In this document: piece by piece, positions 47,557 to 56,680 of the stretch
Layout: each line of letters starts with the position of its first letter
How positions within the stretch are numbered: position 1 is the first letter of the stretch
Assembly (NCBI GenBank): GCA_019753175.1
Contig: JAIELK010000016.1
Location: 62,001-126,000 of the forward strand
DNA from: Hyphomonadaceae bacterium
GTDB lineage: Bacteria > Pseudomonadota > Alphaproteobacteria > Caulobacterales > Aquidulcibacteraceae
Length of the DNA: 64,000 nt
Direction of reading: 5' to 3'
Notes under the pieces: generated by a model
Seen by the model: only the letters and a program-made list of their open reading frames with translations
What the model was told of the DNA's origin: nothing
The model's database searches: none
Program-made: the position numbers and the translations under genes

Positions 47557-48774
47557 TCAGCCCTTCACGCAGACGATCTGCTTCAGCGTGTGCACGACCT
47601 CGATCAGGTCCGCCTGCGCGGCGATGACTGCATCGATGTCTTTGTAGGCCATCGGCGTTTCGTCGATCACGCCTTCGTCCTTGCGGCATTCCACGCCTTC
47701 GGTTGCCTTGGCATGATCTTCCACGGTGAAGCGGCGCTTGGCTTCGTTGCGACTCATCGCGCGCCCTGCACCATGCGAGCAGGTGCAGAACGAGTCGCGA
47801 TTGCCGCGGCCGCGCACGATGAACGACTTCGCACCCATCGATCCCGGAATGATGCCAAGCTCGCCAACGCCTGCACGCACCGCGCCCTTGCGGGTCACGA
47901 ACACGTCCTTGCCGAAGTGCTTTTCCTTGGCTACGTAATTGTGGTGGCAATTCACCGCCAATTCCGTCGTGAACAGGTCCGGCCATTCGGCGCGCAGCAA
48001 GTCGAGCACCTGCTCCATCATTGTTTCGCGGTTGGCGAGCGCGTATTTCTGCGCCCATGATACCGCGCGCACATAGTCGATGAAGCCCTCGCTGCCTTCC
48101 GGGAAGTAGGCGAGGTCTTCGTCCGGCAGGTTAATGAACCAGCGCTTCATCTCGTGCTTGGCGCGTTCGATGAAATACGTGCCGAACTTGTTGCCGACGC
48201 CGCGCGAACCGGAATGCAGCATGACCCAAAGCGCGCCCGTCTCGTCGAGGCAGAGCTCGACGAAGTGGTTGCCAGTGCCGAGCGTGCCCAAGTGGCCCAG
48301 CCCGCGCGCGTGCGCGGCCTTCGGGTGCTTGTCGACGATGGCCTTGTAGCCGTCTTCAAGCACCGCCCAGCGCGCTTTAGCGGTCTCCGGCGGTTCAGTC
48401 TGCCATGCGCCGACGTCGTTGCGTCCGCCATTGTCGGTGCGCCCATGCGGCACCGCCGCTTCGATGCGCGAACGCAAGCCGCCGAGCGAGTCCGGCAAGT
48501 GTTCGGCGCGCACCGAGGTGCGCACCGCCATCATGCCACAGCCGATGTCGACGCCCACGGCGGCGGGAATGATCGCACCGACCGTGGGGATCACCGAGCC
48601 GACGGTCGCGCCCATGCCCCAGTGCACGTCGGGCATCACCGCAACGTGACTGTGAATGAACGGCAGAGACGCCACGTTCTTCAATTGCTTGAGTGCGGCG
48701 TCCTCGATCGGCACGCCCTTGGTCCACGCCTTGATCGGCGCGCGGTCGCTTTCAATCACTTCAAAACCGGACAT
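47557..48774 (-). CDS. rtcB: RNA-splicing ligase RtcB
   Basis: 405 residues from MSGFEVIESD at 48774. RtcB joins 2',3'-cyclic phosphate or 3'-phosphate and 5'-OH RNA ends with GTP and Mn2+. Metal and nucleotide sites are visible in MPDVHWGMGATVGSVIP, AAVGVDIGCGM, and GTGNHFVEL; the guanylylated His is H334 in CTCSHGAGRAMSR. No rtcA, rtcR or archease gene is adjacent. An AAGGAGAACC site precedes the start. The leader carries a long hairpin. Confidence 0.95.
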   Translation of the reverse strand: MSGFEVIESDRAPIKAWTKGVPIEDAALKQLKNVASLPFIHSHVAVMPDVHWGMGATVGSVIPTVGAIIPAAVGVDIGCGMMAVRTSVRAEHLPDSLGGLRSRIEAAVPHGRTDNGGRNDVGAWQTEPPETAKARWAVLEDGYKAIVDKHPKAAHARGLGHLGTLGTGNHFVELCLDETGALWVMLHSGSRGVGNKFGTYFIERAKHEMKRWFINLPDEDLAYFPEGSEGFIDYVRAVSWAQKYALANRETMMEQVLDLLRAEWPDLFTTELAVNCHHNYVAKEKHFGKDVFVTRKGAVRAGVGELGIIPGSMGAKSFIVRGRGNRDSFCTCSHGAGRAMSRNEAKRRFTVEDHAKATEGVECRKDEGVIDETPMAYKDIDAVIAAQADLIEVVHTLKQIVCVKG

Positions 48775-48824
48775 GGCCGGTTCTCCTTTGTTTTTAGCCG
48801 TTTGCCGACCCCGGAGCGCGAAAC

Positions 48825-48864
48825 GAAGAACCCCTCCGAGGCCTGCGCCGCGGAGGGGTTCTTC
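48825..48864. other. Long hairpin in the rtcB leader
   Basis: GAAGAACCCCTCCG (48825-48838) and CGGAGGGGTTCTTC (48851-48864) form a 14-bp perfect stem with a 12-nt loop, about 50 bases upstream of the rtcB start. On the minus strand it is followed by GTTTCG, a poor T run. It could be a terminator or attenuator between the upstream LOG gene (or small frame) and rtcB. Confidence 0.6.
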
Positions 48865-48887
48865 ATGCTCCGATTGTCCGAAGACGA

Positions 48888-48986
48888 TCAGCCGCTCGAA
48901 ACCTCCCGCGCGCGCGCGCATTGGCGCTCATCGCCGTAAGCGATGAACGTTGGGAAACGGCACATGACTAGTTTCAAGGTTGACAT
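48888..48986 (-). CDS. Possible 32-residue small ORF upstream of rtcB
   Basis: ATG at 48986 with CCGAGGAAGAA immediately upstream, a good ribosome-binding site, reading MSTLKLVMCRFPTF and ending EVSSG. It sits between the LOG-family gene and the 14-bp hairpin on the same strand as rtcB. Two cysteines and a run of Arg are present. No homologue is known to me. It may be a leader peptide or chance. Confidence 0.25.
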   Translation of the reverse strand: MSTLKLVMCRFPTFIAYGDERQCARAREVSSG

Positions 48987-49072
48987 TTCTTCCTCGGGGA
49001 CGGCGCGCATAGCACAACGCGCGGCGACATGCACGCGAAAGTTCTCCCTTGTCCCGTTATGTGGCGCGCCGA

Positions 49073-49861
49073 TCACATATCCCGCGCCAGATCGTCCTCG
49101 CTCATCAGCGTGATGTCGCCGATGCCTTGCGCCACCAGCGCGTTCCAGACTTCCTCACCGCTGTTGGCAAAGCGGAAGAGCTTCAGGTCGGCGGTGTCGA
49201 CCATGCCATGTTGGACCAGTGCGTCGAAGTTCACCACTGAACGCCAGTAGCTTTCATCGAACAGAACGATCGGAATGAGTCGCGCCTTGCCGGTCTGCCG
49301 CAAGGTGAGAATTTCGAACAATTCGTCGAGCGTGCCGAAGCCGCCCGGAAACACCACAAGCGCATTGGCGCGCATCGCCAGATGCATCTTGCGCATCGCA
49401 AAATAGTGAAACTGAAAGGTCAGCTCGGGCGTGCTGTAAGGATTGGGATATTGCTCTTCCGGCAGGCGGATGTTGAAGCCGATCGTAGGCGCTCCCGAGT
49501 CGCGGGCGCCGCGATTGGCGGCCTCCATTGCGCCTGGACCGCCGCCAGTGGCGATGACGTTGTACCGAGGCTGGCCTTCCGGCACGACTGCGCCGCCGCG
49601 TAGCGATGCAATGCGCCCGAAGGTTCGCGCTTCCGCGTACCAACGGGCTTGAGAACCCGGGCCGTCCTCGCGGATGCGCGCCGACCCGAACACGACGATG
49701 GTGGAGCGGATCAGATAGCGCTGCAGCGCGCGGTCGGCTTTTTCATATTCGAGCAGGAAGCGCACGCCCCGCATGTCGCGGCTCAAAAGGAAGTCCTGGT
49801 CGAGGGCGGCGAGCCGATAGGAGGGCGAGGCGACCTGAGCGCCGTTAGAGTCGTCAGTCAT
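49073..49861 (-). CDS. LOG-family protein (TIGR00730-type, putative nucleotide phosphoribohydrolase)
   Basis: 262 residues. Rossmann-like fold with [13 protein letters not shown] and the signature [15 protein letters not shown] enzymes release free cytokinin-type bases from nucleoside 5'-monophosphates; in bacteria the same fold also covers AMP nucleosidase-like and PpnN-like activities. This is the longer bacterial form with a 70-residue N-terminal extension. Often annotated lysine decarboxylase in error. Divergent from mutL with 28 bp between starts. Confidence 0.88.
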   Translation of the reverse strand: MTDDSNGAQVASPSYRLAALDQDFLLSRDMRGVRFLLEYEKADRALQRYLIRSTIVVFGSARIREDGPGSQARWYAEARTFGRIASLRGGAVVPEGQPRYNVIATGGGPGAMEAANRGARDSGAPTIGFNIRLPEEQYPNPYSTPELTFQFHYFAMRKMHLAMRANALVVFPGGFGTLDELFEILTLRQTGKARLIPIVLFDESYWRSVVNFDALVQHGMVDTADLKLFRFANSGEEVWNALVAQGIGDITLMSEDDLARDM

Positions 49862-49889
49862 TGCGCCATGCTACACTCGGCCGAATCTC

Positions 49890-51725
49890 ATGCCCATCCG
49901 CCGTTTGCCCCCGGAAGCCGTGAACCGAATCGCCGCCGGCGAGGTGATCGAGCGCCCTGCCGCGGCGGTGAAAGAGCTGGTGGAAAACGCGCTTGACGCC
50001 GGGGCGACCCGGATCGCCGTGCGGATTGAACGCGGCGGCTTGGGGCTTGTTTCGGTTGCGGACAATGGCGGCGGCATTGCCCGCGAAGAACTGCCCCTGG
50101 CGGTCGAGCGGCATGCCACTTCAAAACTTGCTGCTGGCGCGGGCGGGGATGTCGACCTGCTGAATATCCACACCATGGGCTTTCGCGGCGAAGCGCTGCC
50201 ATCGATCGGCGCTGTGGCGCGGCTATCGATTCGCTCAAAGGCGCGCGACGCGGCGGACGCGTGGAGCATTTCAGTCGAAGGCGGCGCGATGGAAAGCGTG
50301 AAGCCGGCGCCTTGGGCCTCGCTTGACCAGAGCGGCACGCTCGTTGAAGTGCGCGATCTCTTCTTCGCAACGCCGGCGCGCCTCAAGTTCATGAAGTCCG
50401 AGCGCGCCGAGGCCATGGCGATCTCGGATGTGATCAAACGCCTCGCCATGGCGCGCGCCGACGTCGCGTTTACCATCGAGCACGATGGGCGCTCATCCCT
50501 GCGTGTCAGCGCCGAACAGGAGGCGAAGAACGAAGGCCGGCGCGCCCGTCTGGCGGCGATCCTGGGATCTGAATTCGCCCCGAACTGCATTGCACTCGAC
50601 CAAGTGCGTGGTGATGTGCGGCTCTCTGGCTTTGCTGGTTTGCCCACGTTTCATCGCGGCACGCGCGAGCATCAGCATCTCTTCGTCAATGGCAGACCGG
50701 TCAAAGACAAGCTGATCGTAGGCGCGGTTCGGGCCGCTTATCAGGATTTGCTGGCCCGCGATCGCCATCCCGTCGTGGCGCTGTTTCTCGATCTGCCGCC
50801 AACGGAGGTGGACGTAAATGTGCATCCGGCAAAGACGGAAGTGCGTTTCCGGGACGCGGCGCTGGTGCGCGGCCTCATCGTCGGCGCGCTCACGCACGCG
50901 CTCGCCGGCGCTGGCCATCGCGCGTCGACAACAACGGCGCTGAGCGCTCTCTCCGGCTTTCGGACGGGTCATGAGCCGACGCAGCCGGCGTTGCGCGCAT
51001 GGGGCGTTGCGGAGGAGAGAGTCGCTGTCGACTTTTCTTCTCCGAGCGGGAGGGTGGAGACGTCTTGGATCGCAGGCGGCTCGCCAGCGATCGATACGGG
51101 AACGACATCGCCGGCGGTCCGAGTCAGCGATGAAGACGCGCAGTACTTCCCGCTCGGCGCCGCCCGTGCGCAGCTGCATGAGACCTATATCGTCGCGCAG
51201 ACCGAAGATGGCATTGTCATCGTCGACCAGCACGCTGCCCATGAGCGGTTGGTCTACGAGCGGATGAAGCAAATGCTCGCGAGCGGGGGCGTGCCGCGGC
51301 AGAGCCTGCTAATCCCGGAAGTGGTAGAGCTCGATGCGAGCGAGGCCGACGCGCTGTTGGCGCGCGCCGCCGAATTCGCGCAGCTTGGCTTGGTGATCGA
51401 GCCATTCGGCAGCGGCGCCGTGCTGGTGCGCGAGACGCCAGTATTGCTGGGACAGGTCGACGCCGCGTCGTTGCTCAAGGACTTGGCTGACGACGTGCTC
51501 GAATTGGGTGAAGCGCACGCGTTGAAAGAGCGGCTGGAGGAGGTGTGCTCCTCCATGGCCTGCCACGGCTCCGTCCGGGCAGGAAGGCGGCTCACCGCGG
51601 AAGAGATGAACGCGCTCTTGCGGCAGATGGAGTCGACACCGTTTGCCGGCCAGTGCAACCATGGGCGCCCGACCTACGTCGAACTCAAGCTCGCCGATAT
51701 CGAAAGACTATTTGGCAGGCGTTGA
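49890..51725 (+). CDS. mutL: DNA mismatch repair protein MutL, endonuclease type
   Basis: 611 residues. The GHKL ATPase domain has [19 protein letters not shown] and the DNGGGI and [10 protein letters not shown] motifs. A Ser/Thr/Pro-rich linker lies at about 340-410. The C-terminal domain carries the endonuclease metal motif [12 protein letters not shown] (from D446), CNHGRP (C589), and a terminal FGRR. MutL proteins with these motifs nick DNA themselves, as expected where mutH is lacking. Confidence 0.95.
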   Translation: MPIRRLPPEAVNRIAAGEVIERPAAAVKELVENALDAGATRIAVRIERGGLGLVSVADNGGGIAREELPLAVERHATSKLAAGAGGDVDLLNIHTMGFRGEALPSIGAVARLSIRSKARDAADAWSISVEGGAMESVKPAPWASLDQSGTLVEVRDLFFATPARLKFMKSERAEAMAISDVIKRLAMARADVAFTIEHDGRSSLRVSAEQEAKNEGRRARLAAILGSEFAPNCIALDQVRGDVRLSGFAGLPTFHRGTREHQHLFVNGRPVKDKLIVGAVRAAYQDLLARDRHPVVALFLDLPPTEVDVNVHPAKTEVRFRDAALVRGLIVGALTHALAGAGHRASTTTALSALSGFRTGHEPTQPALRAWGVAEERVAVDFSSPSGRVETSWIAGGSPAIDTGTTSPAVRVSDEDAQYFPLGAARAQLHETYIVAQTEDGIVIVDQHAAHERLVYERMKQMLASGGVPRQSLLIPEVVELDASEADALLARAAEFAQLGLVIEPFGSGAVLVRETPVLLGQVDAASLLKDLADDVLELGEAHALKERLEEVCSSMACHGSVRAGRRLTAEEMNALLRQMESTPFAGQCNHGRPTYVELKLADIERLFGRR

Positions 51726-51806
51726 CGCTGCGGTGCGGCTTGTATTCGCCATGATTGGGGCGAAGATTACGAACGCGAGAGAATCCTTATGGAGGGGAGA
51801 TCCACG

Positions 51807-52718
51807 ATGCATAAACTGGGTTTGGCTGCGGCGACCGTGCTGGCGCTCGGGCTAATGGCTGCGCCTGCGCACGCGCAGCGGTTGAACACCGGCGCAACCG
51901 GCACGTTCGGACAGGTTCGTCTGAACTCGGGTTTCACACCGGATCCGCACAACGTCACTTTGAATGCTGGCGGCGGCTATGACGCATCGGGCATCAGCGC
52001 CGAATGCGGCGGGTACATCAACACCCGTCCAAGTTTCTCGCTGCGCTATACCGCCGGTGAACTGCCCCTGTATATCGGTGCGGTCTCGGACAGTGACACG
52101 ACGCTTGTCGTTCGCGCGCCCGACGGCTCTTGGCATTGCGACGATGACAGCGCTGGCAATCTCAATCCATTGGTGAGCTGGGAAGCGCCGCGCAGCGGGC
52201 GGTATCAGATTTGGGTCGGCCGCTTCGGCATGCTGAATGAAACTGCGGCGGCTGTGCTTCACATTTCCGAAATTGGCGGGCCGGCGACACAGGTGTCAGG
52301 TGAGACGCCCGACTTCTCGCTCGATCCTGCTTATGGCTCGGCAGACCTCGCCGCTGGCTTCCAACCCGATCCCCATACGCGCGAGATTTCCGCAGGCGGT
52401 TCGATCGATGCTTCCGTGCTTGGCGGCAATTGTGTCGGTTGGGTCGCTCGGGCCCCCGACTATCGGGTGAACTGGACCGCCGGCTCAGGCTCGCTGCCGC
52501 TGGTGTTTTCGGTGCAGTCCGATTCCGACACAACGCTCGTCATCAATGATGCACAGGGCAATTGGGTGTGCGACGACGACGGCGGCAACGTCGGTCTGAA
52601 TCCATCGCTGAGTTTCGCCAGCCCGGCATCAGGCCAGTACGATGTCTGGGTTGGCACTTTCACGCAGGGCCAGCTGCAGCCTTCGGTGCTGCATGTGTCG
52701 GAGATATCGTCGCAATAA
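51807..52718 (+). CDS. Secreted protein with two tandem copies of a beta-rich domain
   Basis: 303 residues from MHKLGLAAAT at 51807, with GGAGGGGAG as ribosome-binding site. Signal peptide 1-23 (ending AHA-Q). The mature protein is an internal duplication: copy 1 (about 30-155) and copy 2 (about 175-300) share the pattern GF-PDPH, an ordered Cys-Gly-x-W/Y region, SDSDTTLVV/I, W-CDDD, NP, a Y-I/V-W-V-G-F strand and VLHISEI/VLHVSEI. Each copy has two Cys that may form a disulfide. The form recalls peptidase C-terminal prepeptidase beta-sandwiches. Function unknown. An intrinsic terminator follows. Confidence 0.8.
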   Translation: MHKLGLAAATVLALGLMAAPAHAQRLNTGATGTFGQVRLNSGFTPDPHNVTLNAGGGYDASGISAECGGYINTRPSFSLRYTAGELPLYIGAVSDSDTTLVVRAPDGSWHCDDDSAGNLNPLVSWEAPRSGRYQIWVGRFGMLNETAAAVLHISEIGGPATQVSGETPDFSLDPAYGSADLAAGFQPDPHTREISAGGSIDASVLGGNCVGWVARAPDYRVNWTAGSGSLPLVFSVQSDSDTTLVINDAQGNWVCDDDGGNVGLNPSLSFASPASGQYDVWVGTFTQGQLQPSVLHVSEISSQ

Positions 52719-52741
52719 CGCAAAGACTAAGCATGTTTCGG

Positions 52742-52777
52742 GGGCCGCGCCGAAAGAGGGCGCGGCCCTTTCTTTTC
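52742..52777 (+). terminator. Intrinsic terminator of the duplicated-domain secreted protein gene
   Basis: GGGCCGCGCC (52742-52751) pairs with GGCGCGGCCC (52759-52768) around a 7-nt loop, followed by TTTCTTTT. Confidence 0.9.
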
Positions 52778-53216
52778 ACCAGGAACCGGTGTTGGGCATC
52801 GAGACCCATGGTTCCTTCGGCGACAGACGCTCTCCTTCCTGCAGCAGCTCGATTGAGATGCCGTCTGGTGAGCGCACAAACGCCATGTGGCCATCGCGCG
52901 GCGGGCGGTTGATGGTGACGCCGCTGTCCATCAAGCGTTGGCACAGCGCATAGATGTCCTTCACGCGATAGGCGAGGTGACCGAAATTGCGCCCGCCAGC
53001 ATATTCCTGCTCGTCCCAGTTGTAGGTGAGTTCGACCATCGGCGCTTTGCGCTCCTTCGCAAGCTCGATGTCGTCGGGGGCGGCGAGAAAGACGAGCGTG
53101 AAGCGTCCTGCCTGGTTTTCCATGCGATGCATTTCCACCAGACCAAGCTTGGCGCAGAAGAAGTCGAGTGCGGCGTCGAGGTCGCCGACCCGGATCATTG
53201 TGTGCAAGTAGTGCAT
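52776..53216 (-). CDS. gloA: Lactoylglutathione lyase (glyoxalase I)
   Basis: 146 residues from [10 protein letters not shown] at 53216. Glyoxalase I turns the hemithioacetal of methylglyoxal and glutathione into S-lactoylglutathione. The metal ligands lie in the start motif (H2/H5 region), in [25 protein letters not shown], and in the [11 protein letters not shown] strand. Its stop overlaps the T tail of the neighbouring terminator. The Nudix gene 28 bp upstream is on the same strand. Confidence 0.9.
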   Translation of the reverse strand: MHYLHTMIRVGDLDAALDFFCAKLGLVEMHRMENQAGRFTLVFLAAPDDIELAKERKAPMVELTYNWDEQEYAGGRNFGHLAYRVKDIYALCQRLMDSGVTINRPPRDGHMAFVRSPDGISIELLQEGERLSPKEPWVSMPNTGSW

Positions 53217-53244
53217 CAGGAGCTCCGGTGGCTGACTTAGCGTT

Positions 53245-53724
53245 TCACCAATGGGTGCTGATCGGCGTGCCGCCAAACGCTTCGGCCAGCCTGCGGCGCG
53301 TACCTCTTGTGGTTTCGATCGGCAAGGCGTCGAGCGCAAAGAAGCCGCGCTCTGCGATTTCGTGGCCGCTCTCGGCGTTGACCGGTCGCCACTCGATAAC
53401 GCGGTAAGCGAGGATGTGGTCGTTAGGGAAACTGTGGTTGGCGTAGCAACCCAGCAGCAGTGGCGCGCCTAAGGGCGAAACGCCGCCTTCTTCTTCGAGT
53501 TCCCGTTTCAATGCGGCGACCGCGCTCTCGCCTCGTTCGACCCCGCCGCCGGGCAAGTGCCAGCCCTTGGTGTAAGTGTGGCGCACCAACAGTACTGCGC
53601 CCTCGCGGTCGGTCACAATGCCGCGCACGCCAAGTGTCATCGCGCGTCGCAAGCGCCACCAGGTCCGGAACGCGGGCGTGATGACCGGCTCAAGCCGTGT
53701 GCGCCATTGGGTCATGCGCTGCAC
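53245..53724 (-). CDS. Nudix hydrolase
   Basis: 159 residues. The Nudix box reads [24 protein letters not shown], matching GX5EX7REUXEEXGU. The family cleaves nucleoside diphosphates linked to another moiety; the specific substrate is not evident. The upstream segment begins [13 protein letters not shown], so ATG at 53715 is an alternative start. Divergent from folP. Confidence 0.88.
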   Translation of the reverse strand: MQRMTQWRTRLEPVITPAFRTWWRLRRAMTLGVRGIVTDREGAVLLVRHTYTKGWHLPGGGVERGESAVAALKRELEEEGGVSPLGAPLLLGCYANHSFPNDHILAYRVIEWRPVNAESGHEIAERGFFALDALPIETTRGTRRRLAEAFGGTPISTHW

Positions 53725-53834
53725 TATGGAGAATGCGCTGGCGTTTGGGCAAGCGGCGCATGCGCCTCTTCAGTGCTCCAGCGGATGCAATAAACGCTTG
53801 CGCTTGTGCTAGCCCTTTGTCATCGCGCAGCACA

Positions 53835-54662
53835 ATGTCAACACCAACATTCCCGCCGCCGAAGCTCGCGGATGGCCCCTACATCATGGGCGTTCTGAAT
53901 CTGACGCCGGATTCCTTCTCTGACGGGGGCGAATACCAGGATGCGGCGCCGCCGCGTGCGCTGGCCATGATCGAAGCCGGCGCTGACATTATCGATGTTG
54001 GCGGCGAGTCCACACGGCCAGGCGCTGACCCGGTCGGTGTGGAAGAGGAGATTGCTCGGGTGACGCCGGTGATTGCGGCGTTGCGCACGGCGACGGACGT
54101 CCCGATCTCGATCGATACCATGAAGCCCAAGGTAGCGATGGCGGCGATGGACGCCGGAGCGCGTATCTGGAACGACGTAGCGGCGTTGCAGTCGCCCGGC
54201 GCGCTCGAAACGGCGGCTGCGCTGGGGCGGCCGGTCGTTCTGATGCACATGCAGGGCGAGCCGCGCACCATGCAGCATGCGCCGGAGTACGACGATGTCG
54301 TCGCGGAGGTCATCGACTTTCTTGTTCGCCGCGTGGCCGCTGTCGAGGCGAGAGGGCTGAGCGCCATTTGGGTCGATCCGGGCGTCGGCTTCGGCAAGAC
54401 GCTGGAACACAATCTGGCGCTGCTGCGCAGCATCGCGCGTATTCGCGACGAGGTCGGAAAGCCAGTGCTGATTGGCGCTTCGCGCAAGAGCTTCATCGCG
54501 AAGATCGATGCAAAGGCGCTGGACCCACGAACACAGCGGCTGGGCGGCTCGATCGCCGCCGCGCTTATCGCCGCCCAAAGTGGCGCGAGCGTGGTTCGCG
54601 TGCATGATGTCGCCGAAACCGTTCAAGCGATCAAGATCTGGCGAGCGGTCGATGCGCGGTAG
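53835..54662 (+). CDS. folP: Dihydropteroate synthase
   Basis: 275 residues from MSTPTFPPPK at 53835. It condenses 6-hydroxymethyl-dihydropterin pyrophosphate with p-aminobenzoate in folate synthesis and is the sulfonamide target. The pterin-binding motifs are IMGVLNLTPDSFSDGG and GADIIDVGGESTRPGA. The open frame upstream begins at 53697 but overlaps the Nudix gene. thiD follows after 39 bp. Confidence 0.95.
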   Translation: MSTPTFPPPKLADGPYIMGVLNLTPDSFSDGGEYQDAAPPRALAMIEAGADIIDVGGESTRPGADPVGVEEEIARVTPVIAALRTATDVPISIDTMKPKVAMAAMDAGARIWNDVAALQSPGALETAAALGRPVVLMHMQGEPRTMQHAPEYDDVVAEVIDFLVRRVAAVEARGLSAIWVDPGVGFGKTLEHNLALLRSIARIRDEVGKPVLIGASRKSFIAKIDAKALDPRTQRLGGSIAAALIAAQSGASVVRVHDVAETVQAIKIWRAVDAR

Positions 54663-54701
54663 CGGCTTGGCAAGGCCGATAAGGTCGGCCATCTGAAAGC
54701 C

Positions 54702-55523
54702 ATGGCAAATAGCGACCCAGAGCCCCAAGGGCGTGTCCTCATTATCGCCGGCTCGGACTCTGGCGGCGGCGCGGGCATCCAGGCCGACATAAAGACCGTG
54801 TCCGCGCTCGGCGGCTATGCGATGACGGCGGTGACCGCCGTGACGGTGCAAAACACACTCGGCGTCACCGGTGTGCACGTCGTCCCGCCCGCGGTCGTGT
54901 CAGCGCAAATCGAAGCGGTAATGGGCGATCTCGGCGCCGATGTGTGGAAGCTTGGCATGCTTGGCTCGGCCGATCACGTGCGCGCGGTGATGGATGCTTG
55001 GTACGCGCACGGCCAAGGGCTGCCGGTGGTGCTCGATCCCGTAATGGTGGCGAAGGGTGGTGCATCGCTTTTGGCGGAAGACGCGATCGCCGTCATCCGC
55101 GACGAACTCATGCCGGTCGCGGCGATCGTGACGCCGAATGCGCCTGAAGCGGAAGCGCTCACCGGCGTTGCGGTTCGGGACCTCGACGGCCAGCGCCGCG
55201 CCGCTGAAATCCTCGTAGGCAAGCTTGGCGCTTTGACTGCGCTGGTTAAGGGCGGCCACCTCGATGGCGATGTGGTCAGAGACGTTCTGCTCAGCAAAGA
55301 TGGCATGCGCGTCTTTGAAAGTCCGCGCATCGCGACCAGGGCCACGCACGGCACCGGGTGCACCCTCGCGTCGGCAGTCGCCGCTCTCATGGCGCAAGGC
55401 GCCGGCATCGAGGCGGCGGTAGAGCAGGGACGTGAGTACTTGATGGCGGCTATTCGGAATGCGCCTGGCTTTGGCCGCGGCCATCAGCCGCTTGGGCACA
55501 ACTGGCCGTGCAAGCTCGCCTGA
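54702..55523 (+). CDS. thiD: Hydroxymethylpyrimidine/phosphomethylpyrimidine kinase
   Basis: 273 residues. A ribokinase-fold enzyme that phosphorylates HMP and HMP-P in thiamine synthesis. The start IIAGSDSGGGAGIQADIKT, the VLDPVMVAKGG segment and the anion-hole motif ATHGTGCTLASAV are present. It joins folP in a cofactor gene pair. Confidence 0.95.
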   Translation: MANSDPEPQGRVLIIAGSDSGGGAGIQADIKTVSALGGYAMTAVTAVTVQNTLGVTGVHVVPPAVVSAQIEAVMGDLGADVWKLGMLGSADHVRAVMDAWYAHGQGLPVVLDPVMVAKGGASLLAEDAIAVIRDELMPVAAIVTPNAPEAEALTGVAVRDLDGQRRAAEILVGKLGALTALVKGGHLDGDVVRDVLLSKDGMRVFESPRIATRATHGTGCTLASAVAALMAQGAGIEAAVEQGREYLMAAIRNAPGFGRGHQPLGHNWPCKLA

Positions 55524-55593
55524 GAGGCGAAGCGCTGCACGCGCCGCGGTGTCGATGCTAGCGCGCGCGCCGGGCCCGGCGCATACAGGCGCG

Positions 55594-56631
55594 ATGAAGA
55601 TCTGGATCGTGCACGCCTTCACCGATCGCGTCTTCGCCGGCAATCCAGCGGCGGTGGTTCCGCTTGAGCGGTGGTTGCCGGACGCGACGCTGCAGGCAAT
55701 CGCAACAGAAAACAAGCTCAGCGAAACAGCTTTCGTGGCGCCAACCGGTCTGCGCGGCAATTACCAGCTGCGCTGGTTCACGCCCACCACCGAGGTGCCG
55801 ATCTGCGGCCACGCGACCTTAGCGGCTGGGGCGGTGCTGCTCTCGGAGTTGGCGCTTGGCTTGGAAGTGGTGGTGTTCGACACCCACGCTGGCGCGCTGA
55901 TCGTACGGCAGACGCCCGAGGGCTACACGCTCGACTTGCCGCGGAAGCAGCGTAGCCCTTGGACGCCGCCCGACGAGTTGGCGCGCGCACTGGGCGTTGA
56001 CGATTTTGCCGACGCATTTGTCGGCGAATACGCGAATGTGGTGCTCGACAGCGAGGCGCAGTTGCAGGCGCTAAAGCCCGACTTCGCCGCCATCGCCGCT
56101 ATCGTCACCGGCCCCCGACAAGGCTGTTTGGTGGTGACTGCGCCCGCCGATGAAGGCAAGCCGTACGATTTCGTATCGCGTTTCTTCGCGCCGGGCGCCG
56201 GCGTCGACGAAGATCCGGTCACTGGCTCTGCGTTCGCCGATCTTGCGCCATACTGGTGCGATCGCTTCGACATGGAGAGCGTGGTCGGCTTCCAAGCTTC
56301 GAAGCGCGGTGGCTATATGCGCGCGATTCAAACGCTCGCGAGCGTGCGCCTGCTCGGGCAGGTCGCGGTCTACCTTCGCGGCGAACTGGATCCAGCGATA
56401 GCGCGGCTGCACAATCGCGCCACTGAGGGACCCGAACCGGTTCGACGCAAGCGCCGCCGCGCGCGTGCGGCGCAGGCTTTGCCGCCGATCTTCGACGATC
56501 CCATGCTGCCCGGGCTGGAGCCTGCGGCAAGTGGTGCGGCTGGCGGCGAGGCTCATCGCTCGCCCACCTCGCACCCAGCGCCGCCCGAAGGCGGTGAGCT
56601 GCAACCGCCGCGCATCGTCGTGACTAAATGA
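55594..56631 (+). CDS. PhzF-family isomerase with C-terminal tail
   Basis: 345 residues from MKIWIVHAF at 55594. PhzF proteins are diaminopimelate-epimerase-fold isomerases. The catalytic Glu is in ENKLSETAFV, and the second domain has PGAGVDEDPVTGSAFADLAPYW. The usual length is about 260-300; residues from about 275 form a tail with Arg-rich RRKRRRARAA and a Pro/Gly/Glu-rich end (HPAPPEGGEL). The tail is not part of the fold and may come from readthrough into repeat-like sequence. Confidence 0.85.
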   Translation: MKIWIVHAFTDRVFAGNPAAVVPLERWLPDATLQAIATENKLSETAFVAPTGLRGNYQLRWFTPTTEVPICGHATLAAGAVLLSELALGLEVVVFDTHAGALIVRQTPEGYTLDLPRKQRSPWTPPDELARALGVDDFADAFVGEYANVVLDSEAQLQALKPDFAAIAAIVTGPRQGCLVVTAPADEGKPYDFVSRFFAPGAGVDEDPVTGSAFADLAPYWCDRFDMESVVGFQASKRGGYMRAIQTLASVRLLGQVAVYLRGELDPAIARLHNRATEGPEPVRRKRRRARAAQALPPIFDDPMLPGLEPAASGAAGGEAHRSPTSHPAPPEGGELQPPRIVVTK

Positions 56632-56660
56632 GAAGGGCGCGCCTGCCGGTCGCGCCCTTC
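56632..56660. other. Hairpin between convergent phzF-type and TonB receptor genes
   Basis: GAAGGGCGCG (56632-56641) pairs with CGCGCCCTTC (56651-56660) over a 9-nt loop. No T run on the plus side; minus-strand reading ends CTCATTTAG. Possible weak bidirectional terminator. Confidence 0.45.
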
Positions 56661-56680
56661 CCGCCTTGCGATCGCGCTGC

